From Lentibacillus kapialis (GTDB taxonomy: Bacteria > Bacillota > Bacilli > Bacillales > Amphibacillaceae), in the NCBI RefSeq assembly GCF_014646635.1, contig NZ_BMNQ01000019.1, positions 1 through 50,372 of the forward strand: a stretch of 50,372 nt of DNA. Reading direction: 5' to 3'. Position 1 is the first letter of the stretch. Each line of letters opens with the position of its first letter. Below, one piece after another: positions 40,898-50,302 of this stretch. The position numbers and the translations under genes are program-made. Below the pieces are notes generated by a model, which was not told the DNA's origin, ran no database searches, and worked only from the letters and a program-made list of their open reading frames with translations.

Positions 40898-41554
40898 TTG
40901 ATACATGTTATGCTCGTCGATGCACAGCGGCTGTTCCGTGAAGGTGTCGAAGCTTTAATCAACAATCGAAGCGACATTGCCGTCATAGCTATGGCGGATG
41001 ACGGCGAACAGGCCATCGCGCTGCTGGAGGAAGCAGTACCGGATGTTATCTTGATGGATATTCATATGCACCGGATGGACGGCATCAGAGCTGCTGCCTA
41101 TATAAAGGACAAGTATCCGGCTATTAAGATTGTAATGCTGACCGACGCGCAAGATGAAGAACGCATCATCCGGGCCATCAAAGTCGGAGCGGACGGCTTT
41201 CTGCTGAAGGACCTGAACCCGGAAAAACTGATTCAATCGATCAAGGATGCCTACAACGGACAGAACGTCTTGTCAGGCGATGTGGCCAGTCTTCTGGTTA
41301 ACCGCATTAGGGATTTGACGCTTGATAAAAAACAGCTTCTCGGCAAGCGGCTTGATAACCAAGGTATCCGGTTCACCAAACGGGAACTTGATATAGCTTA
41401 CTTAATGTTCATCGGCCACTCAAACCAGGCGATCGCAGAGCATTTATTCCTCGGGCAGGGCACTGTCAAAAATTATATTAGTGACATATACAGAAAATTG
41501 GACATCCGTAACCGCAGACAGGTCGTGTCCTATTTGCTGAAACTGCTGACGTGA
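40898..41554 (+). CDS. LuxR-family response regulator with an altered receiver acidic pair
   Basis: A 218-residue NarL/DegU-type regulator: receiver domain (residues 1-120) and LuxR HTH (about 150-218, with FTKRELDIAYLMFIGHSNQAIAEHLF read in parts). The phosphoacceptor Asp is in VILMDIHMHRMDG, and the switch residues in VMLTDAQ and LLKD are present. The N-terminal acidic pair reads VDAQ where relatives have VDDH, so the second, metal-binding Asp is missing. The frame opens with TTG at 40,868, but GGGTGA precedes TTG 40,898, giving the usual MIHVMLVD start. No histidine kinase is nearby. It probably controls capsule genes, perhaps without phosphorylation. Confidence 0.85.
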   Translation: MIHVMLVDAQRLFREGVEALINNRSDIAVIAMADDGEQAIALLEEAVPDVILMDIHMHRMDGIRAAAYIKDKYPAIKIVMLTDAQDEERIIRAIKVGADGFLLKDLNPEKLIQSIKDAYNGQNVLSGDVASLLVNRIRDLTLDKKQLLGKRLDNQGIRFTKRELDIAYLMFIGHSNQAIAEHLFLGQGTVKNYISDIYRKLDIRNRRQVVSYLLKLLT

Positions 41555-41846
41555 GATGCCGTACGTACCACGCGGCGTGACATGCCCATAAGCTGTCGTA
41601 ACTGTTGTAATGCGTTTGAGGAAAGATTGACAAAACGGTTACAAATGCATGAAACACCCCGAAAACAACGCAACACGTGTTATACTAAAATCTTATTGAT
41701 GGGATCTATTGGGGATGATATAACCAATCATCTCATATTTAGTTGGCTGTGAATGCAAAAAATGTTTGAATTTGCCGAAAAAAGACCATTTATTCGGCGG
41801 GAAATTTGATATAATAAACAAAACCACAACGAAAGGAGTGATTCAT
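41555..41846 (+). promoter_or_regulatory. Control region before the CapD-like gene
   Basis: This 292-bp gene-free stretch carries an extended -10 (TGT-TATACT, 41,678-41,686) about 160 bp before the CapD-like start. It also has an isolated TTGACA at 41,627-41,632 without a matching -10. AAAGGAG at 41,832-41,838 is the ribosome site of the next gene. The long leader could be regulated, but no known riboswitch was recognised. Confidence 0.45.
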
Positions 41847-43673
41847 GTGACCTATCGAACAAGACTCACACTGCTCGTCCTGCTCGACTCGATCATCGTC
41901 AGTACAGCGATCTTCATCGCCTCATGGGTTGTGTATCCGTACACGCAAATCCTGGAACTTGACGCGATTGTGATTAGCGCTATAGCCCTTTTATTATTTC
42001 ATCATTTATTTGCCGCCATCTACAAGCTGTACAACAAAGTCTGGGCCTATGCGAGTATCGGTGAGCTGCTGGCAATCGTTAAAGCGATCACCCTGTCGAT
42101 TATAGCGGCGGGTATTGTCCAGTATTTAGCAAATGATTTTTCGCTTTACAGCCGCGCCCTGCTTGTCACCTGGTTATTACATATCACCCTGATTGGCGGA
42201 TCGCGCTTTATCTGGCGCGTCTTCCGTGACCGCTACATCGCCGGGGATAAAGCGAAAAAACGCACACTGATCGTCGGGGCGGGGGCTGCCGGCTCGATGA
42301 TCGTCCGTCAGCTGCACAACAGCAATGAGGACAACGCATTGCTGCCGGTTGCGTTTGTTGATGACGACCTGACCAAGCAGCGCATGGAAATATACAATGT
42401 GCCGGTGCACGGCCGCATCAAGGATATCCCGTCGGTTGTGGAAAATCACGACATCGAGCATGTGGTAATTGCCATCCCGTCGCTTGCCAATGGTGAGCTG
42501 AATGAAATCGTTGACTACTGCAATCAGACAAGCGCCAAAGTACAGATGATCCCGAAAATCGAGGATCTCATGACCGGGAAAGTATCCGTCAGCCATCTGA
42601 AAAATGTCGAAGTGGAAGACCTGCTCGGGCGTGACCCGGTTGAACTCGATATCGGCTCCATCTCCGAATACGTCACCGGCAGTACCGTGATGGTCACCGG
42701 TGCCGGTGGATCGATCGGATCGGAATTGTGCCGCCAGCTGATGCGCTTCTCACCAAGTCGGATTTTGCTTGTCGGCCACGGCGAATTCAGCATTTATAAT
42801 ATTAATATGGAACTGAAAGGAACATTCGCTGATGCCGATATCGATATCATCCCGATGATCGGCGATGTGCAGGACCGTCACCGTATCTTTGAAATTGTTG
42901 AAACCTATCAGCCGGCGATCATCTATCATGCCGCCGCACATAAACATGTGCCGCTCATGGAATACAACCCGCACGAAGCGGTCAAGAATAATGTCGTCGG
43001 CACGAAAAATGTCGCCGAAGCAGCCGATACGTTCGGCGCGGAAAAGTTTGTGCTCGTCTCGACTGATAAAGCTGTAAGACCGACCAACGTCATGGGCGCC
43101 ACCAAGCGGATTGCCGAAATGGTCGTCCAGGACTTGGCGAAACGCAGTAAGACCAAATTCGCCGCTGTCCGGTTCGGCAACGTGCTCGGCAGCCGCGGCA
43201 GTGTCATCCCACTGTTCAAAAAGCAAATTGAGCGTGGCGGTCCGCTAACCGTTACGGACCCGGAAATGACCCGTTATTTCATGACGATCCCGGAAGCATC
43301 CCGTCTTGTCATCCAGGCCGGGACACTGGCTAAAGGCGGCGAAATCTTCGTCCTCGACATGGGCGAACCGGTGAAAATTGTCGATCTGGCACGCAACCTT
43401 ATTAAACTATCGGGCTATTCCGAGGATGAAATCGGCATTCAATTCAACGGCAAACGCCCCGGTGAGAAGATGTATGAGGAACTCTTGGGTGAGGATGAAG
43501 TGCTGCCAGGGGAAGTGTATGAGAAGATTTATGTGGGACGGACCGTGGAAGTGGATCCAAAATTGTTAATCGATTTTATTGATCAAGTTGCTGAACGTTC
43601 ACCTAAGGATTTGAAAGATGAATTAATGAAGATTGTATATATGGAACACAATTTAAAAAACGTTATTTTATAG
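41847..43673 (+). CDS. Membrane nucleotide-sugar 4,6-dehydratase (CapD/EpsC type)
   Basis: A 608-residue protein. The N terminus has four membrane segments (within residues 1-115), followed by a small Rossmann-like domain (TLIVGAGAAGSMIVRQL) and then the extended SDR dehydratase domain. That domain has TGAGGSIGSELCRQL (NAD site), the AAHKHVPLME motif and the catalytic SMK-type region STDKAVRPTNVMGATKR. Such enzymes make UDP-4-keto-6-deoxy sugars (for example from UDP-GlcNAc) for capsule or EPS. Start is GTG 41,847 with AAAGGAG upstream; an overlapping ATG one base out of frame runs straight into TGA. It is the last GC-rich gene before the AT-rich cassette. Confidence 0.92.
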   Translation: MTYRTRLTLLVLLDSIIVSTAIFIASWVVYPYTQILELDAIVISAIALLLFHHLFAAIYKLYNKVWAYASIGELLAIVKAITLSIIAAGIVQYLANDFSLYSRALLVTWLLHITLIGGSRFIWRVFRDRYIAGDKAKKRTLIVGAGAAGSMIVRQLHNSNEDNALLPVAFVDDDLTKQRMEIYNVPVHGRIKDIPSVVENHDIEHVVIAIPSLANGELNEIVDYCNQTSAKVQMIPKIEDLMTGKVSVSHLKNVEVEDLLGRDPVELDIGSISEYVTGSTVMVTGAGGSIGSELCRQLMRFSPSRILLVGHGEFSIYNINMELKGTFADADIDIIPMIGDVQDRHRIFEIVETYQPAIIYHAAAHKHVPLMEYNPHEAVKNNVVGTKNVAEAADTFGAEKFVLVSTDKAVRPTNVMGATKRIAEMVVQDLAKRSKTKFAAVRFGNVLGSRGSVIPLFKKQIERGGPLTVTDPEMTRYFMTIPEASRLVIQAGTLAKGGEIFVLDMGEPVKIVDLARNLIKLSGYSEDEIGIQFNGKRPGEKMYEELLGEDEVLPGEVYEKIYVGRTVEVDPKLLIDFIDQVAERSPKDLKDELMKIVYMEHNLKNVIL

Positions 43674-43751
43674 AAATTAATTTGTGTTAGATAGCAGATA
43701 AAAAGTGTATCAGTTAAATGGAAAATTTAAAATTTGTAAGTGGTGGAATCA

Positions 43752-45074
43752 ATGGGAATTTACTCGACAATATTGGCTAGTACTTTGGGGTTTATTATTA
43801 TAATCAATGAGTTAATAAGAACAAAGAAGACAAAACCATTTGATATAATGTCCGGGGTCAATCTTATGTTTTTTCTTAGTTTTGTTGTTACTCCTTTTAG
43901 TATATATTTATTTAATATGGAATTTTCAGCTTGGACAAAATTAGTTAATGTTGAAAAATACTTCTCGATTATAGCGATATTCTATGTACTACTTGGATAT
44001 ATATCGATATTATTAGGTACAAAACTATCTGAAAAGTGGTCTTTTGTTAAAAAAATGCCTTCAGAATTTAACCGAGATGATAAGAAGTTAGAGAGATTTG
44101 CGCATTTTATTGGATGTATAGGTTTTTTCTTTTTATTCATTTTTATTATCTCGGTCGGTGGAATAGAAGAATTTTTTAATACTAATACTTTATATAGAAG
44201 TGGAGAGGTGGATCCTGTCCCACTAGCCTTTACGAGAAATTTAGCAATGTTTATTCCAATATCTTGCCTAATTTTTTATGGCCTACAAAAAACTAGTAAT
44301 AAATTGATAAATAGATATCAGTTATTTTTTATTATATATTTTATTGCTGCTATACTTCTATATTTTAATAGAGCCAGTAGGATGGGATTATTGGTATTTA
44401 TTGTCGGTTTCGTTCTTTTAAACGTACTATATTATAGGAAAAGTATTCTCAGATATATGCCAATAATGTTAGTTGTTTTTTTGTTTTTAGTTTTTTATGG
44501 AAAACGAATTTTTAACTACTTTGTTGTTGATGATTTTTCTTTAAAAACTCATGGGTTGGAAGTTTCTCAAATAATAGGCGAATTTTCTTTTCCTTTCTTT
44601 ACATTGACGAACGCAATTGAAAATTCTTTTTTTAATGACATGCCAAGACTATTTATTGACTTTGTCTTGGGTTTAGTTAATTTATTACCTGCTTCAATAG
44701 TGCCGTTTTCAGTACCAATGAATGCAACACAATTAAATACCGAGTCTTTCTTGAATATGTCAGGCATTCCCATGGATCTTATTAGCTTAGGATTTTACAG
44801 TTTTGGAATAAGTGGAATTATACTTATTTCACTTATTTTTGGCATGCTGATAGGGGGCATTGAAAAAATACTGTCAGATAAAAAAAATTTAGTAGTCATG
44901 GTTTTTTATATTCAGTTCATCTTTTTCTTTAGCTTAATAGTTCCATACGCAGGTCCTACAAATCTATTTAAAAGTGACTTTTCGTTATTTGTTTCGTTTA
45001 TTGTTTTTATTTTTGTTTTCAATAATTCAAGTAATAAAACTTTGAATAATAGTTCAAAGGGACTAAAATGTTAA
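43752..45074 (+). CDS. Wzy-like O-antigen/capsule polymerase
   Basis: A 440-residue integral membrane protein with about eleven hydrophobic segments and a larger extracytoplasmic loop in the later half (around VDDFSLKTHGLEVSQ to MSGIPMDLISLG). That is the topology of Wzy-type polymerases such as EpsK/O-antigen ligase-like proteins. Sequence identity in this class is very low, so the call rests on topology, on location directly before the flippase gene and on a lone NRASRMG motif in the middle. The start is ATG 43,752 with GGTGG upstream rather than the GTG four codons earlier. Strongly AT-rich, unlike the CapD-like gene before it. Confidence 0.78.
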   Translation: MGIYSTILASTLGFIIIINELIRTKKTKPFDIMSGVNLMFFLSFVVTPFSIYLFNMEFSAWTKLVNVEKYFSIIAIFYVLLGYISILLGTKLSEKWSFVKKMPSEFNRDDKKLERFAHFIGCIGFFFLFIFIISVGGIEEFFNTNTLYRSGEVDPVPLAFTRNLAMFIPISCLIFYGLQKTSNKLINRYQLFFIIYFIAAILLYFNRASRMGLLVFIVGFVLLNVLYYRKSILRYMPIMLVVFLFLVFYGKRIFNYFVVDDFSLKTHGLEVSQIIGEFSFPFFTLTNAIENSFFNDMPRLFIDFVLGLVNLLPASIVPFSVPMNATQLNTESFLNMSGIPMDLISLGFYSFGISGIILISLIFGMLIGGIEKILSDKKNLVVMVFYIQFIFFFSLIVPYAGPTNLFKSDFSLFVSFIVFIFVFNNSSNKTLNNSSKGLKC

Positions 45075-46513
45075 GATATTTAGTGCACTATACACCGGCC
45101 AAAATTGTACCAGGTTTACTTAACTTTTTGGGCTTATTAATATACGCTCGTATATTTACACAAGAGCAATATGGTAGGTATTCCTATGTTATAGCTATCC
45201 TCGGGCTAATTCAATCCATTTTGTTCCCTTGGATTAGAATGAGTTGCTCCAGATTTTATCAACAGTATAAAAAAGAAAATCGAGCAGTAGAATTTGAAAA
45301 TTTTACTTATTTTATTTTTCTTATGGTTAGTATAGTTTTGTCTATAGGTTGGTTAATTTTTATAAGTCTTTATAAAGGTGATTATCAAATTGAGAAACTC
45401 TTCATTCTCGGACTCTTTGTAGTTCTTTCTCAGGCCTTGTTTGAACAACTAATGGCTTTGTCGAGAGCAAAACTACTACCCAAGACTTTTGCTTTCAACA
45501 TGATTTTGAAGGCCATAATAAGAATTACGACAGCTTTGTTTCTTGTATTCTTGTTCAAAGTTAACGAAGAAGCATTATTTATAGCATTAATAATTGCGCA
45601 TAGTATACCAATTATTATTTATACAAAAAATAATTTCGTTTTTAGGCTGGAGTATTTAAAGTTTAGCAAGTTAATTGCAAAGAAGGTTTTTAATTATGGA
45701 TTTCCATTAACTTTTACTTTTTTATTAGTATATATTATAAACTCTTCTGATCGTATACTCATCAAGCATTTTCTGAGTGAATCAGCTGTTGGTTTATATT
45801 CAATACCATATGAATTTACAACCTTCACATTAACTAACCTATTTATGGTGTGTAGCATGGCTTTCTTTCCTGTTATCGTAAAAGAGCTTGAGCATGATGG
45901 CATCCTAAAATCAAGAGAAAGGATAAGTCAATATTCAAGCTTATTATTAGCTGTTACTTTGCCAAGTGCTATCTTTATGATTATGACAGCACCATTTATA
46001 GCCGGATTGTTATTAGGTGAAAATTATAGCAGTGAAAATGCTATTTTTATTATCCAACTAATGTCCATTGCAACTCTTTTACAAGGTTTTAAAGCTTACT
46101 TTTTTGATTACTCATTTCAACTAGGGCAAAACACATATAAACAAATAATTCCTGTGATTTTTTCAGCGATTGCAAATGTTGTCGCTAACGTGATATTGCT
46201 TCCCATTTATGGGGTTATTGGAGCTGTTATAGCAACATTATTTTCATATGTTATAGGGATTATTTTGAGTATAATAATAGGATATAAAATTTTTCCATTA
46301 GTTTTGGCAATAAAACAAGTGGTTAAAGTATTGATTTCAAATTTTATTTTATTATTTATAATGATGCTAATACCATTTGATAATATAAATTGGTTAAATC
46401 TCATTTTGATATTTATTATTAGTGTTACCAGTTATTTAATACTATTATTAATATTTAATGTAGAAGGTTATAGGAATGCTTTGTATAATTTTTTGAGGAA
46501 AAAGGTGTATTAA
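45068..46513 (+). CDS. Wzx-type polysaccharide flippase
   Basis: A 481-residue membrane protein with 12-14 hydrophobic segments and the N-terminal LLIYARIFTQEQYGRYSYV pattern (residues about 19-37) of the polysaccharide transport (PST/MOP) family. It moves lipid-linked repeat units across the membrane before Wzy polymerises them. The ATG overlaps the wzy end by 7 bp with AAAGGG upstream. It is followed with no gap by a glycosyltransferase gene. AT-rich like its neighbours, consistent with a transferable serotype cassette. Confidence 0.9.
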   Translation: MLRYLVHYTPAKIVPGLLNFLGLLIYARIFTQEQYGRYSYVIAILGLIQSILFPWIRMSCSRFYQQYKKENRAVEFENFTYFIFLMVSIVLSIGWLIFISLYKGDYQIEKLFILGLFVVLSQALFEQLMALSRAKLLPKTFAFNMILKAIIRITTALFLVFLFKVNEEALFIALIIAHSIPIIIYTKNNFVFRLEYLKFSKLIAKKVFNYGFPLTFTFLLVYIINSSDRILIKHFLSESAVGLYSIPYEFTTFTLTNLFMVCSMAFFPVIVKELEHDGILKSRERISQYSSLLLAVTLPSAIFMIMTAPFIAGLLLGENYSSENAIFIIQLMSIATLLQGFKAYFFDYSFQLGQNTYKQIIPVIFSAIANVVANVILLPIYGVIGAVIATLFSYVIGIILSIIIGYKIFPLVLAIKQVVKVLISNFILLFIMMLIPFDNINWLNLILIFIISVTSYLILLLIFNVEGYRNALYNFLRKKVY

Positions 46514-47596
46514 ATGAAAAAGAAAATATTCTTTATTATACCTACTCTGGCAGGTGGAGGAGCTGAAAGAGTATTTGTGAATTTAGTTAAAGAAATCGAT
46601 AAATCACTTTATGAAGTATCGCTTATTTATCTTTCTATTACTAATAAAGTTTATGAAGTACCTTCAAACGTGCGTGAAGTTGATTTAAAAGTGAAACGTG
46701 TAAGACATGCACCTATGAAACTTTTAAAATTTATTAGGAGGGAAAAACCGGATGTAGTTATATCAACATTAGGGCATATGAACCTTCTATTGTTGCTATT
46801 AAAATTTTTTTTCCCAAACAAAACGAAATTGGTCACTAGATTAACGCTTATTCCTTCTATGAGTTTAAGCGCCAATCCAATAAACAGATTTATTCAAAAA
46901 AAAACGTATATACTTTATAAGTTTTCTGATAAGATAATATGTCAATCTGAATTGATGAAAGATGATTTTATAAAATACGCACATATTTCTCAAGAGAAGG
47001 TTATAAAGATATTTAATCCAGTAGATTTTAATGAAATTTTGTATAAGTCAAAAGAAGATACACAATATAATTTTTGCAAAGAGGAAAAAAGTATTTTTTT
47101 TGCCGGACGTTTAAATGAAGTGAAAAGAATTCCTCTGATTATCGATGCTTTTAAAGAATATTTATTTAAAAACCCAACTTCAAAGTTATATATTTTAGGA
47201 GATGGACCTAAAAAGAGAGAGTTAATAGAATTTGCAGATGATCAGAATTTAAGTGATCATATTAAATTTTTAGGATTTCAAAAAAATATATATAAATGGC
47301 TTAAACATGCTGATCTATTTATCATGGCTTCAAGAAGTGAAGGAATGCCAAACGTTCTTATCGAGGCAATTGCTTTAGAAGTGCCCGTGCTCGTTCTTAA
47401 GCATCCTGGTGGAACTGAAGATATTATCAAATGCCTAGGACTTCATGATAAATTTGTAGATGATTTAATAATTAACGAAGTCAGCTTTCAGAATTATAAG
47501 AAAGATATTCATGATAAATTGGTCAGTAATTTCAGCATAAAAAATATTATAGAACAGTATGAAAATGTATTCCAATCTGTATTAGATAAGGAGTAA
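46514..47596 (+). CDS. GT4 family glycosyltransferase
   Basis: A 360-residue glycosyltransferase of the GT-B, GT4 type. The N-terminal acceptor domain begins IIPTLAGGGAERVFVNL, and the C-terminal nucleotide-sugar domain has IFFAGRLNEVKR and the EX7E motif in SRSEGMPNVLIEA. It adds one sugar of the repeat unit; donor and linkage cannot be predicted. The start ATG directly follows the wzx stop, so it is translated together with it. It is one of two GT4 enzymes in the cassette. Confidence 0.9.
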   Translation: MKKKIFFIIPTLAGGGAERVFVNLVKEIDKSLYEVSLIYLSITNKVYEVPSNVREVDLKVKRVRHAPMKLLKFIRREKPDVVISTLGHMNLLLLLLKFFFPNKTKLVTRLTLIPSMSLSANPINRFIQKKTYILYKFSDKIICQSELMKDDFIKYAHISQEKVIKIFNPVDFNEILYKSKEDTQYNFCKEEKSIFFAGRLNEVKRIPLIIDAFKEYLFKNPTSKLYILGDGPKKRELIEFADDQNLSDHIKFLGFQKNIYKWLKHADLFIMASRSEGMPNVLIEAIALEVPVLVLKHPGGTEDIIKCLGLHDKFVDDLIINEVSFQNYKKDIHDKLVSNFSIKNIIEQYENVFQSVLDKE

Positions 47597-47602
47597 TTGA
47601 AC

Positions 47603-49087
47603 ATGATGAATTGGCCAAGTTGGCTAACAACACAAGCGCATATTGGTAGTCAGTATCCGTATTATTCAATAGAAGAAAACCTTCCGAGTTTCAGTTTGAA
47701 TTTTAATGACGTTTACTTGTCAGTTTCTAATACGGATCTTGATGTACAAGCTGTCATAGAGATATTAATGCGGAGTTATATCATAGGTGATAAATCATTA
47801 ATAAAGTCCGTGAAACGAACTCCATGGATGGCTGAATATGATGAAGAAAAGAACAACTGGCAATATTATGATATACCACCACATGACAATAAAAAAATGG
47901 ATCCTAAAGAAGCTGCAATTAAATTGAAAGAAATTTTATATGAAGAAGTGTTGAAATATGTTGGAGAAACTCAGAAAGTAGGAATTCTTTTATCAGGTGG
48001 TATGGATAGTAGAATTTTGGCTGGTGTTTTAAGGGAAGCACAACTAAATAGAGACTTTAATGGTCAAGTGATAGCTTATAACTGGGGCATGTTCGACAGT
48101 AGAGACGTTTGGTATGCAAAAAAAATTGCCGAGGAATACGATTGGGATTATAAACACTTCTCTTTAAATCCTGAAGTTTTAAAAGAGAACTTTTATCTAG
48201 TCCAAAAAGTAGGAGCTGAAACTTTGCCATATAATCTGCATGCCATGGATGCTGTAGCCCAGGATGCAGATAGCGATATTATTTTAGCAGGAAGTTATGG
48301 AGACACAATGGGCAGGGCTGAATATAATGGAATTCCTCTTCAAAATGTCCCGCCAGTTGTTCCTGACAAAGCAAATAAGTTAGGTCTACTAAAAGACAGC
48401 ATAGTGCAGCAATATTATGAAAAAATTGAAAATGAATCAAAATGTTATCGGAATACAATTGACAAACATAAAAGAGAAGAATTCCAGTACCGTGAAACGG
48501 AATATCAAAGACATCACGCTAGAAGGTATTTAACAACTGCAATGAGCATTATTGCAATGGAAAAGCCTTTATACCAAGTATTTACTTCGCCTAAAGTTGC
48601 AAGATTTTTATGGAGTTTGGATTTACCTATTAGATCGGATGTATTGTATGAAAAATTATTGCCGTTGCTTCCAGGTAATCTATGGAAAATACCATGGGCT
48701 CGAACAGGTAAACTGTTTGGATCAAATGATAATAGATCACCAGATTGTGGCAACTCTGCTTCTCATAAATATGGTAAATGGTTAAGAAATGATCTGCGTG
48801 GATTTATAGACGAAGAATTAGATTTAAACAAGTTAAGTTCGCTGGGAATATTCAATGAAAAGTCTCTGGAAAAAATATATAAAAATTGGTCAAGTACTCA
48901 AACTGACAGTATTGATAAAATCGATACAACTATCAGCTGGTTAACATCATTTTCTATGTTCATTAAGGAATATGATGTAAAACGTAATCATTCATATAGT
49001 AAAAATTATAAAGATATACTGAACGATATTACGATATCTCCTAAAATAAAAGCTTACCAGTACTTAAGAAATAAACGGCGTAACTAG
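47603..49087 (+). CDS. Asparagine-synthase-like protein lacking the glutaminase cysteine
   Basis: A 494-residue protein with the C-terminal ATP-pyrophosphatase domain of asparagine synthetase B. The PP-loop LLSGGMDSR lies near residue 134, followed by a typical AsnB-like tail with IPLYQVFTSP-type and LPLLPGNLWKIPWAR segments. The N-terminal 125 residues do not start with the Cys2 of the glutamine amidotransferase domain and show little of it, so it cannot use glutamine in the usual way. AsnB-like proteins in polysaccharide loci may amidate a sugar acid or an amino-acid decoration. The start chosen is ATG 47,603, 9 nt after AAGGAG, over a TTG two codons earlier. Confidence 0.82.
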   Translation: MMNWPSWLTTQAHIGSQYPYYSIEENLPSFSLNFNDVYLSVSNTDLDVQAVIEILMRSYIIGDKSLIKSVKRTPWMAEYDEEKNNWQYYDIPPHDNKKMDPKEAAIKLKEILYEEVLKYVGETQKVGILLSGGMDSRILAGVLREAQLNRDFNGQVIAYNWGMFDSRDVWYAKKIAEEYDWDYKHFSLNPEVLKENFYLVQKVGAETLPYNLHAMDAVAQDADSDIILAGSYGDTMGRAEYNGIPLQNVPPVVPDKANKLGLLKDSIVQQYYEKIENESKCYRNTIDKHKREEFQYRETEYQRHHARRYLTTAMSIIAMEKPLYQVFTSPKVARFLWSLDLPIRSDVLYEKLLPLLPGNLWKIPWARTGKLFGSNDNRSPDCGNSASHKYGKWLRNDLRGFIDEELDLNKLSSLGIFNEKSLEKIYKNWSSTQTDSIDKIDTTISWLTSFSMFIKEYDVKRNHSYSKNYKDILNDITISPKIKAYQYLRNKRRN

Positions 49088-49104
49088 AAAAGTGATGTGG
49101 TTTA

Positions 49105-50232
49105 ATGAGAAGATTAAAAGTAACCCATATTATAATTGGATTAAACATGGGCGGAGCCGAAACTATGCTTTATAAATTACTTAAGCATACTGATCATGAG
49201 AAATTTGATATCCAGGTTATATCAATGATGGGTCAAGGTGTTTATGGACCCAAAATTGAAAAACTAGGTGTTAAAGTCCACTGTTTGAATATGAATAAGA
49301 GTATGTCAGCAATAACTGGATTTCTTCGAGCAAAAAAACTTATAAAAGACACAGATGTTATTCAAACATGGATGTACCATGCAGATTTATTCGGATATTT
49401 ACTAACTAGTTTTTCTAAACAAAAGAAATTAATCTGGGGAATTAGGAGAAATAATTTAGACCTCAGATTAAACAAGAAATCTACAATGTTTATTGCAAAA
49501 ATTAATTCCAAGTTGTCAGCAAAAGTAGACAAGGTTGTTAGCTGTTCTATTAAAGCAAAAAGAACTCACGAAAACTTTGGTTATACCCCGGAGAACATAG
49601 TTGTTATCCCCAATGGATTCGAGGTAGATAATTTTAATCGAATTGATAATGCTAAATATATAGTAAGCAATATGCTTGGTAAAGATAAAGGTGTTCCATA
49701 TATAACACATGTAGGCCGATGGAATAACTTAAAAGACTATAACAATTTTATTAAAGCTCTTTCAATTATAAATCAAATAGATTCTAACTTTCATGTATTA
49801 ATGGCTGGTACAAATATTGATGAAAGCAATGAAGAACTAATGCATCTTATAGAGAAATTTAATCTTAATGATAAGATTAGTTTGCTCGGGCGGAGAGATG
49901 ATATTCCAACTGTTATGTCTGCTGCAGATTTATTTGTTTTATCCTCGATAGATGAGGGGTTCCCAAATGTTGTAGGTGAAGCTATGGCATGTAAAACCCC
50001 TTGTGTAGTAACAAATGCTGGGGATTCTGCTTATGTTGTTGGTGAAACAGGGGAGACTGTGCCTATTAAAGATTCTCAAGCCTTGGCTGAAGGGATAGAA
50101 AAAATATTAAACATGTCAAATGCTGAGAGAAAAAAATTAGGTGAACAAGCCAGGAATAGGGTTTTAGAAAAGTTTGATATAAAACAAGTAACAAAACAAT
50201 TTGAAGAATTATATGAAGTGGACGGTGTTTAA
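49105..50232 (+). CDS. GT4 family glycosyltransferase, second
   Basis: A 375-residue GT4 glycosyltransferase: acceptor-side start HIIIGLNMGGAETMLYKLL, a middle ITHVGRWNNLKDYNNF region, and the EX7E motif in SSIDEGFPNVVGEAMACKT. It lies 17 bp after the AsnB-like gene, with AAAGTGATGTGG just upstream of the ATG, and belongs to the same AT-rich cassette. It probably adds another sugar of the repeat unit. Donor and acceptor are not predictable from sequence. Confidence 0.9.
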   Translation: MRRLKVTHIIIGLNMGGAETMLYKLLKHTDHEKFDIQVISMMGQGVYGPKIEKLGVKVHCLNMNKSMSAITGFLRAKKLIKDTDVIQTWMYHADLFGYLLTSFSKQKKLIWGIRRNNLDLRLNKKSTMFIAKINSKLSAKVDKVVSCSIKAKRTHENFGYTPENIVVIPNGFEVDNFNRIDNAKYIVSNMLGKDKGVPYITHVGRWNNLKDYNNFIKALSIINQIDSNFHVLMAGTNIDESNEELMHLIEKFNLNDKISLLGRRDDIPTVMSAADLFVLSSIDEGFPNVVGEAMACKTPCVVTNAGDSAYVVGETGETVPIKDSQALAEGIEKILNMSNAERKKLGEQARNRVLEKFDIKQVTKQFEELYEVDGV

Positions 50233-50233
50233 A

Positions 50234-50302
50234 ATGAAAAAGATACTACTCGAGTTTCGCACCCCACATACCAAGGGATTCGGGGTGTTTATTAATGCCT
50301 GA
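50234..50302 (+). other. Short open frame after the last glycosyltransferase, possibly a broken gene start
   Basis: An ATG directly after the GT stop reads MKKILLEFRTPHTKGFGVF and stops after 22 codons. Gene starts in this cassette are tightly packed, so the first few codons may be the beginning of a next gene interrupted by unrelated sequence from about 50,255 on. The rest of the window (50,303-50,372) has TCGCC words 20 bp apart (50,341 and 50,361), which might be the start of another repeat array. Both readings are weak because the window ends here. Confidence 0.3.
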
